From the NCBI GenBank assembly GCA_945871455.1, contig CAMBXJ010000091.1:1-10730 (forward strand): a stretch of DNA of 10,730 bases. The letters are read 5' to 3'. Source of the stretch: Asaia bogorensis (GTDB lineage: Bacteria > Pseudomonadota > Alphaproteobacteria > Acetobacterales > Acetobacteraceae). The number at the start of each line of letters is the position of its first letter. Positions within the stretch are counted from its first letter, which is position 1. The position numbers and the translations under genes were made by a program. Of this stretch, positions 5,794-10,730 are shown one piece after another. Below the pieces are notes generated by a model. The model searched no databases. It saw only the letters and a list, made by a program, of their open reading frames with translations, and was not told where the DNA came from.

Positions 5794-7068
5794 ATGCATC
5801 TCGCCGAACTGAAAATGAAATCGCCCGCCGATCTGGTGAGCTTTGCTGAATCACTTAATATCGAAAACGCATCATCGCTGCGCAAGCAGGACATGTTTTT
5901 TGCCATCCTGAAGAATCTCGCCGAAAACGATCAGGCCATCCATGGTGACGGCACATTGGAAATCCTGCCGGATGGTTTCGGCTTCCTGCGCAGTCCCGAG
6001 GCCAACTACCTGCCTGGCCCCGACGATATCTATGTCAGTCCCAGCCAGGTGCGCCGATTCGCGCTGCGCACCGGTGATACGGTCGAAGGCCAGATCCGCT
6101 CCCCCCGCGATGGGGAGCGCTATTTCGCGCTGCTGAAGGTAGAGGCGGTTAACTTCGAACCGCCGGAAGCCGTGCGCCACCGGATCAATTTCGACAACCT
6201 GACGCCTCTGTACCCCGACGAGCGCCTGAAAATGGAAGTGGAGAACTTCCAGTCTGTCGCAAAAGGGCCGCAGCGCGATTACACGCCCCGCGTGATCGAC
6301 CTGATTTCTCCGGTCGGCAAGGGCCAGCGAGCGCTGATCGTGGCACCGCCGCGGACCGGCAAGACGGTGATGTTGCAGAACATCGCCACCGCGATCGCCG
6401 CCAATCACCCGGAAGTGTTCCTGATCGTGCTGCTGATCGACGAACGCCCGGAAGAAGTCACCGACATGGCGCGCAGCGTGAAGGGGGAGGTCGTCAGTTC
6501 CACCTTCGACGAGCCGGCGACGCGGCATGTGCAGGTCACCGAAATGGTGCTGGAAAAGGCCAAGCGCCTGGTCGAACACAAGCGCGACGTGGTCATCCTG
6601 CTGGACAGCATCACCCGTCTGGCGCGCGCCTACAACACGGTCGTGCCATCGTCGGGCAAGGTGCTGACCGGCGGCGTGGACGCCAACGCGCTGCAACGCC
6701 CCAAGCGCTTCTTCGGTGCGGCACGCAATATCGAGGAAGGCGGCTCGCTGACCATCATCGCCACCGCCCTGGTCTATACCGGCAGCCGCATGGATGAGGT
6801 GATTTTCGAGGAATTCAAGGGCACCGGCAATTCCGAAATCATTCTTGACCGGAAATTATCGGACAAGCGGAGCTTCCCCGCCATCGACATCACCAAGTCG
6901 GGAACGCGCAAGGAAGAACTGCTGGTCGAAAAGAGCGTGCTGTCCAAGATGTGGGTGCTGCGCCGTATTCTCAGCCCGATGGGAACCGTGGATGCGATGG
7001 AATTCCTGCTGGACAAGCTGAAATACAGCAAGACGAACGACGATTTCTTTGAGGCGATGAATACGTAG
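5794..7068 (+). CDS. rho: Transcription termination factor Rho
   Basis: The protein has 424 residues. The start is ATG 5794 because the product then begins [11 protein letters not shown], the conserved Rho N terminus, with GAGG 7 nt upstream; an in-frame ATG at 5704 adds an unconserved 30 residues. The N-terminal helical domain (1-48) is followed by the RNA-binding cold-shock-like domain (about 50-125, with DGFGFLRS). The ATPase domain has Walker A APPRTGKT (184-191), the catalytic region [10 protein letters not shown] (213-222), Walker [14 protein letters not shown] (266-278), and the RNA-contacting Q- and R-loop region [15 protein letters not shown] (286-300). Rho is a hexameric RNA-dependent helicase that releases stalled RNA polymerase. 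The domain set is complete. It is likely monocistronic, ending 18 bp before a repeat element. Confidence 0.98.
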   Translation: MHLAELKMKSPADLVSFAESLNIENASSLRKQDMFFAILKNLAENDQAIHGDGTLEILPDGFGFLRSPEANYLPGPDDIYVSPSQVRRFALRTGDTVEGQIRSPRDGERYFALLKVEAVNFEPPEAVRHRINFDNLTPLYPDERLKMEVENFQSVAKGPQRDYTPRVIDLISPVGKGQRALIVAPPRTGKTVMLQNIATAIAANHPEVFLIVLLIDERPEEVTDMARSVKGEVVSSTFDEPATRHVQVTEMVLEKAKRLVEHKRDVVILLDSITRLARAYNTVVPSSGKVLTGGVDANALQRPKRFFGAARNIEEGGSLTIIATALVYTGSRMDEVIFEEFKGTGNSEIILDRKLSDKRSFPAIDITKSGTRKEELLVEKSVLSKMWVLRRILSPMGTVDAMEFLLDKLKYSKTNDDFFEAMNT

Positions 7069-7085
7069 GGCGGCACACAGGAATA

Positions 7086-7327
7086 ATACCAACCGCCCGA
7101 AACAATGACCCACGGGCACTGCAAAGCCGTCATGGCGGGTGCAGACCCGCCATCCACGCCTTGCCCTGTTGCGGCCCTGGAAAGGCGTGGATGCCGGCCT
7201 GCGCCGGCATGACGGGGAGGAGTTGACCGAAAAGTCAATCTTTCCGACGGCTGGTATAACCACGCCAATTGGCCCGGCAATGACGGTGACGAGCGGTGCA
7301 TCGGTCATTGTTTCGGTCGGTTGGTAT
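7086..7327. mobile_element. MITE-like noncoding element with 25-bp terminal inverted repeats
   Basis: The left end (7086-7110, beginning ATACCAACCGCCCG) and right end (7303-7327, ending GGTCGGTTGGTAT) are inverted copies matching at 24 of 25 bases. If the element is taken as TACC...GGTA (7087-7326), it is flanked on both sides by TAA, a possible 3-bp target duplication, though that could be chance. There is no credible ORF inside. It contains a four-arm palindrome (7127-7215) and an imperfect internal copy of the right terminus (7234-7259). It lies between the convergent rho and ANL genes and, transcribed from either side, would fold strongly, so it may act as a bidirectional 3'-end structure. 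The mobilising transposase is not in the window. Confidence 0.65.
7127..7215. repeat. Four-arm palindromic repeat (cruciform/cloverleaf-like)
   Basis: The closing stem is CCGTCAT (7127-7133) with ATGACGG (7209-7215). Arm 1 is GGCGGG/CCCGCC (7134-7139/7146-7151). Arm 2 is ATCCACGCCTT/AAGGCGTGGAT (7152-7162/7182-7192) with a 19-nt loop. Arm 3 is GCCGGC/GCCGGC (7193-7198/7203-7208). The arms abut exactly, leaving no unpaired base at the junction. The sequence resembles, from memory, dispersed GTCATGxCGGG...ATCCACGCC repeats of alphaproteobacteria. Confidence 0.75.
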
Positions 7328-7414
7328 AAGGTGATGTCGGACTGGCACAGGCGACGGGCTCGCTCGCGCGTTCGGTGATTGTGCGCCGGCTTCGACCCCC
7401 GAAAAGCAGATTCC

Positions 7415-7440
7415 CGCGTAACGATCCAGATCGAACCGCG
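7415..7440 (-). terminator. Candidate stem-loop downstream of the ANL gene
   Basis: On the minus strand CGCG and CGATC pair with GATCG and CGCG around a small loop, with a 3x3 internal mismatch. It lies about 30 nt past the ANL stop codon, and CTTTT follows some 10 nt further on. This is weak for an intrinsic terminator. The rest of 7328-7467 holds nothing I can identify. Confidence 0.3.
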
Positions 7441-7467
7441 ACGACTTGCATCCCGCCCTCCACCGGG

Positions 7468-8934
7468 TCAGGTGGCCGCGACACCCGCCAGTAACCGGCG
7501 CAGCGGTTCGCGCCGTACCTTGCCCGTATCGGTCCGCGGCAATGCCGCCAGCACGCAGGGCACGAAGACCCGCACGGAACCGCTCAGGATGGCCAATATC
7601 GCGTCCTGGTTGCGCCCGTACACCGCGGGATCCGGCGATTGGAGCACCAGGTAAAGCGCGTCTTCCGTGTCCGGCGCGGGAACCATCAGCAGCACGGCGT
7701 CTTCGATCCCATCCAGGTCCCGGATCCGCTGCTCCAGCATCTGCGGCGCCAGCTTGATGCCGCCAATATTCACCACATCGTCCGCTCGCCCCAGCACCAC
7801 CACCTGGCCTGGTTCCGGCGCCGTCCCGAGATCGTTGGTGCGATACCACCCATCGCGGAACGCGGTTCGGCTGGCGTCTTCATCCCACAGATAGCGTTCG
7901 ACCATCATCCCGGTCCGCACCTCGATCATGCCGATCTCGCCCGGGGCCACCTCCCGGCCGTCATCCGTCATGATGCGGACCGATGCGTCGGGCGGCAGGC
8001 GGCCGACTCCGTCTTCGTCGATAAGCGCGATCCGCTGCACCTCGATCGCGCCGTAGGTGTGGAAGACATGGGACGCGACACGCTGGCGCAGAACCCGGCG
8101 CACGGATGGCGGCAGCGCTCCGCCTTTGACGTTGATGATGCCGGAGCGAGGCGCGTTCCACCCATCCGGCAGCATGCCCGCCAGACGAACCGCGTCGCCG
8201 GAGACGATCGTGGTCCGAAACGCCTCGAACCGCCCCATGTCCGACAGCAGCGACGAGAGCGTAGACGACACGACCGTGCGGCCGGCCCGCAGCGCGATGG
8301 TGGTTTCGTTGTAGGCCGACCGTAGCGTGAAGCCGTAAAGATTGAGGAAATTCCAGGCATGTCCGGGGTCGTCGGGAAACCGCGCGGCCTTCGCCGTCAG
8401 ATCGCGCATCAGCGTCTGCGTCATCGCCAGAACCTTGGGCCGTCCGGTCGACCCCGATGTCCGGGTCAGGATCACCACCGCCTCATCGGGTGGACAGTGA
8501 TCCAACAAGGCGAAATCCGCCCTGCTGATCGGGGTGCGCGCGATCCGGTCGATCGACTCCTGCCCGATCGACATCACCGGGACCGGCAAGGTCGAGACCA
8601 GGCCATCCCCCAGGCATAGCAAACCGCACCGCGCCAGGACCGGATCGTGGGACAGGACATCGGCGCTGGAAAAGGAAACGCCGGTCGCTCCCACGATCTC
8701 CACCGCCAGCAGCAAGACCAGGTGCAGATACCGGTTCTCGCAGGCGATTCCGACCAGCGTGCCCTGGCGGACCGCGTTCCCCCGCAGCGCCCGCACATAC
8801 TGCACGACGCTGACACCGAGATCGCCATAGCTATACGGGTGCCCCTGCTCGATCACCGCGATCGCGTTGGGGGTACGATTAACCCAATGCAGCAGGCATT
8901 GGGTTGTCGACAGGTTGGAAGGCAGAGGCAGCAT
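7468..8934 (-). CDS. Stand-alone adenylate-forming enzyme (ANL superfamily; acyl/aryl-CoA ligase-like)
   Basis: The protein has 488 residues, from ATG 8934 (AGGGGAA SD just upstream) to TGA 7468-7470. An open frame continues to 9138 but would overlap trpE and is Arg/Pro junk. ANL motifs appear in order: the ATP-loop TSGSTGRPK (159-167; usual TSGTTGxPK), YGAIE (294-298), YRTNDLG (364-370), GRADDVVNIGGIKL (382-395), and PRTDTGKVRR (466-475) with the catalytic C-terminal lysine K472. It should activate a carboxylic acid as acyl-AMP and pass it to CoA or a carrier. No carrier protein or condensation domain is fused. The substrate cannot be read from sequence alone. It lies 55 bp downstream of trpE on the same strand, probably cotranscribed, which raises but does not establish an aromatic acid such as anthranilate as substrate. 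Confidence 0.9.
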   Translation of the reverse strand: MLPLPSNLSTTQCLLHWVNRTPNAIAVIEQGHPYSYGDLGVSVVQYVRALRGNAVRQGTLVGIACENRYLHLVLLLAVEIVGATGVSFSSADVLSHDPVLARCGLLCLGDGLVSTLPVPVMSIGQESIDRIARTPISRADFALLDHCPPDEAVVILTRTSGSTGRPKVLAMTQTLMRDLTAKAARFPDDPGHAWNFLNLYGFTLRSAYNETTIALRAGRTVVSSTLSSLLSDMGRFEAFRTTIVSGDAVRLAGMLPDGWNAPRSGIINVKGGALPPSVRRVLRQRVASHVFHTYGAIEVQRIALIDEDGVGRLPPDASVRIMTDDGREVAPGEIGMIEVRTGMMVERYLWDEDASRTAFRDGWYRTNDLGTAPEPGQVVVLGRADDVVNIGGIKLAPQMLEQRIRDLDGIEDAVLLMVPAPDTEDALYLVLQSPDPAVYGRNQDAILAILSGSVRVFVPCVLAALPRTDTGKVRREPLRRLLAGVAAT

Positions 8935-8989
8935 TTGTTCCCCTGCGTGCGCGTGGTGCCCGTTACCTTCGCCCCGGCGCGAGCACGCC

Positions 8990-10519
8990 TTATCCCGCGT
9001 TGTTTGCCCCGCCCTTGCCGGCCGCGAAGCGCACCGCCTCCTCGGCGGCACGCACCAAGGCGCGGGCTTTCTGGCGGGTTTCCTCGAATTCCGCTTCCGG
9101 CACCGAATCGGCGACGATCCCCGCACCGGCCTGCACATACATGACGCCGTCCTTCACCAGGGCGGTGCGCAGACCGATGCAGGTGTCCATGGTGCCGTTG
9201 GCCGCGAAATAGCCGATGCAGCCGGCGTAGATGCCACGCCGGTCAGGTTCCAGTTCCTCAATGATTTCCATGGCGCGGACCTTGGGCGCGCCCGAAAGCG
9301 TGCCCGCCGGAAAGCCACCGACCAGGGCATCCAGCGCGTCCATGCCGTCCCGCAGCTTGCCCTCGACGTTCGAGGATATATGCATGACGTGGCTGAAACG
9401 CTCGATGACGAAGCTTTCGGTCACCTTCACGGAGCCGATCGCGGCCACCCGGCCCACATCGTTGCGCCCGAGATCGAGCAGCATCAGATGCTCCGCCCGT
9501 TCCTTCGGATCGGCGAGCAGTTCGGCTTCCAGCGCCTGGTCTTCCTCATGCGTCGTGCCACGCCGTCGGGTGCCCGCCAGGGGACGGATGGTGACGGTGC
9601 CGTCGCGCAACCGCACCAGGATTTCCGGCGATGATCCGACGATGGAGAAGGCACCGAAATCGAGATGGAACAGGAACGGCGCCGGGTTGATCCGCCGCAG
9701 CGCGCGATACAGCGAGAAGGGCGGCAGGGCGAAGGGGACGGAAAACCGCTGGCTGATGACGATCTGAAACGCGTCGCCGGCTTCGACATAGTCCTTGCAG
9801 CGATCGACCGCGGCCAGGAACTGTTCCTTGGTGAAATTCGACCCCGGGGCCGGAGGATCGGGCAGCATCACAGGGGGCGGTTGACGCGGCAACGGACGGT
9901 CCAACGCCGCTTCGGCTTCCGCAAGGCGGGTCTGGGCCTGGTCCCACGCGGTTTCGGCACTGACGTCGGGCGACGGGTAGATGGGCGACAACAGGGTCAG
10001 TTCGTCGTTCACGTTGTCGAAAATCGCGAACAGGCTGGGCCGGACCATCAGCGCTTCGGGGAGGCCGATCACGTCGGGGTTCTTGTCCGGCAGGGTCTCC
10101 ATCAGCCGGACCATGTCGTAGCCGAGATAGCCGACCAGACCGCCTGACATCGGCGGCAGGTTGGCGGGCACGTCCAGCCTGGTTTCAGCCACGAGCGCGC
10201 GCAGGCTGTCCAGCGGCGGGCGCGGATCGGCGACGAAGGCGTGCGGGGCGGATTGGGCGTGGCGGTTGATGGAGGCCTTGCCGTCCTGGCACCGCCAGAT
10301 CAGGTCCGGTGCCATGCCGATGATTGAATAGCGTCCGCGATTGGCGCCGCCTTCGACGCTTTCCAACAGGAAGGTGTTGGGTTTGCCATGCGCCAACTTC
10401 AGATAGGCCGCGACCGGCGTTTCCAGATCGGAGACACCGCGCCGCCAAACCAGGCTGCCACGTCCGTCCTGATAGGCGGAGCGGAAGGCGGCGAAGCCGG
10501 GGGGGACGGACACGTTCAT
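8990..10519 (-). CDS. trpE: Anthranilate synthase component I
   Basis: The protein has 509 residues, from ATG 10519 (CAGGGAAA upstream) to TAA 8990-8992. The N-terminal regulatory domain includes LLES (51-54), the tryptophan feedback-binding element, and GRYSIIG (62-68). The chorismate-binding catalytic domain (about 229-495) shows PLAGTRRRG (313-321), LLDLGRNDVGRVA (347-359), GTLSGAPKVRAMEIIEEL (406-423) and GAGIVADSVPEAEFEET (465-481). It converts chorismate plus glutamine-derived ammonia to anthranilate together with TrpG, the first committed step to tryptophan, in the cytoplasm. LLES and the genuine TrpE features favour TrpE over PabB. It is not fused to TrpG, and trpG is not in the window: an ANL gene follows instead. 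No Trp-rich leader peptide is visible upstream. Confidence 0.96.
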   Translation of the reverse strand: MNVSVPPGFAAFRSAYQDGRGSLVWRRGVSDLETPVAAYLKLAHGKPNTFLLESVEGGANRGRYSIIGMAPDLIWRCQDGKASINRHAQSAPHAFVADPRPPLDSLRALVAETRLDVPANLPPMSGGLVGYLGYDMVRLMETLPDKNPDVIGLPEALMVRPSLFAIFDNVNDELTLLSPIYPSPDVSAETAWDQAQTRLAEAEAALDRPLPRQPPPVMLPDPPAPGSNFTKEQFLAAVDRCKDYVEAGDAFQIVISQRFSVPFALPPFSLYRALRRINPAPFLFHLDFGAFSIVGSSPEILVRLRDGTVTIRPLAGTRRRGTTHEEDQALEAELLADPKERAEHLMLLDLGRNDVGRVAAIGSVKVTESFVIERFSHVMHISSNVEGKLRDGMDALDALVGGFPAGTLSGAPKVRAMEIIEELEPDRRGIYAGCIGYFAANGTMDTCIGLRTALVKDGVMYVQAGAGIVADSVPEAEFEETRQKARALVRAAEEAVRFAAGKGGANNAG

Positions 10520-10608
10520 GGATTTCCCTGCTGTCTCGGATGGTGGTGTGGAAGACGTTTATCCGGAATGGGCGATGGATGCATCCGCCAATGGGGTGGA
10601 GGGAAGGG
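10520..10608 (-). promoter_or_regulatory. trpE upstream region; no clear promoter
   Basis: These 89 bp precede the trpE ATG on the minus strand. I find no convincing -35/-10 pair and no tryptophan-codon leader. A perfect 10-bp palindrome GGATGCATCC lies at 10577-10586 and could be an operator, but this is only a suggestion. Confidence 0.2.
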
Positions 10609-10674
10609 CGGGGCTTCGCCCCGGACCCCACCAGGGGCTTTGCCCCTGGACCCCACCAAAGGCGCGGCCTTTGG
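10609..10674. repeat. Tandem triple-hairpin intergenic repeat
   Basis: Three hairpins follow one another: CGGGGC/GCCCCG (10609-10623), CCAGGGGC/GCCCCTGG (10631-10649) and CCAAAGGC/GCCTTTGG (10656-10674). Each has a 3-nt loop. The same 8-bp spacer GGACCCCA occurs at 10623-10630 and 10648-10655, giving a 25-bp period. The compensating arm changes keep every stem paired. This type of repeat is, as I recall, scattered in Acetobacteraceae intergenic regions. On the plus strand a T-rich run (ATTCTTTTGTT) follows, so it may terminate transcription there. Confidence 0.8.
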
Positions 10675-10730
10675 AATGCGATTCTTTTGTTGCCCTGAGG
10701 GATGGGGCCTACACGGACCTCTCACCGTCC

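Noticed and set aside
7139..7378. 79-codon plus-strand ORF within the MITE-like element
   Set aside because: It runs across the palindromic arms and the terminal repeat, has no SD, and resembles no family.
8935..9138. N-terminal extension of the ANL protein
   Set aside because: Overlaps trpE, Arg/Pro/Cys-rich and unlike the family. ATG 8934 has a clear SD.
10516..10584. 22-residue minus-strand ORF overlapping the trpE start as ATGA, considered as an attenuator leader
   Set aside because: No tryptophan codons, no SD, and it is the tail of a frame running through the hairpin repeat. The overlap is probably chance.
10715..10730. GGAC/GTCC hairpin at the right edge
   Set aside because: Only 4 bp and cut by the window edge; not distinguishable from chance.

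Overview
The window reads as a chromosomal segment of a GC-rich alphaproteobacterium. Acetobacteraceae or a close Rhodospirillales relative is my best guess. The grounds are the alphaproteobacterial protein flavour (Rho with APPRTGKT, one-cysteine Trm112-like protein, CnoX with CGPC) and palindromic intergenic repeats of a type I recall from that family. The assignment is from memory, not from a search.

Layout, left to right. (1) 2-484: 3' end of a membrane fatty acid desaturase. (2) 720-2066: a two-module pentapeptide-repeat protein, alone between roughly 200-bp spacers. (3) 2281-4473: a compact plus-strand operon of a thioredoxin-TPR co-chaperone (CnoX/YbbN type), a stand-alone Lon N-terminal-domain protein, a Trm112-like small protein and a DUF971 protein. 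The genes touch or nearly touch (TAG immediately followed by ATG, 13 nt, TGATG), so this looks like a protein-quality-control/maturation operon. (4) 4541-5563: an Smr-domain protein preceded by a possible 15-codon leader ORF and overlapping (ATGA) an XRE-type regulator. (5) 5613-7068: rho with a near-consensus promoter, a leader of about 146 nt carrying a G-free pyrimidine tract, and the complete 424-residue termination factor. (6) 7086-7327: a noncoding 242-bp element with 25-bp terminal inverted repeats that encloses a perfectly abutting four-arm palindrome. It lies between the convergent rho and ligase genes. (7) 7468-10519, minus strand: trpE followed after 55 bp by a stand-alone adenylate-forming (ANL) enzyme, probably one transcript. 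(8) 10609-10674: three tandem hairpins with identical spacers upstream of trpE.

Most coding content is housekeeping. The material most worth a second look is noncoding: the MITE-like element with its four-way junction and an internal copy of its own terminus, the putative leader ORF with mutually exclusive hairpins before the Smr gene, the rho leader, and a repeat fragment apparently captured as the C terminus of the XRE regulator. The pairing of trpE with an ANL enzyme of unknown substrate is the most interesting gene-level observation. I saw no CRISPR array, tRNA, rRNA, transposase or phage gene. I did not identify a clearly novel system.
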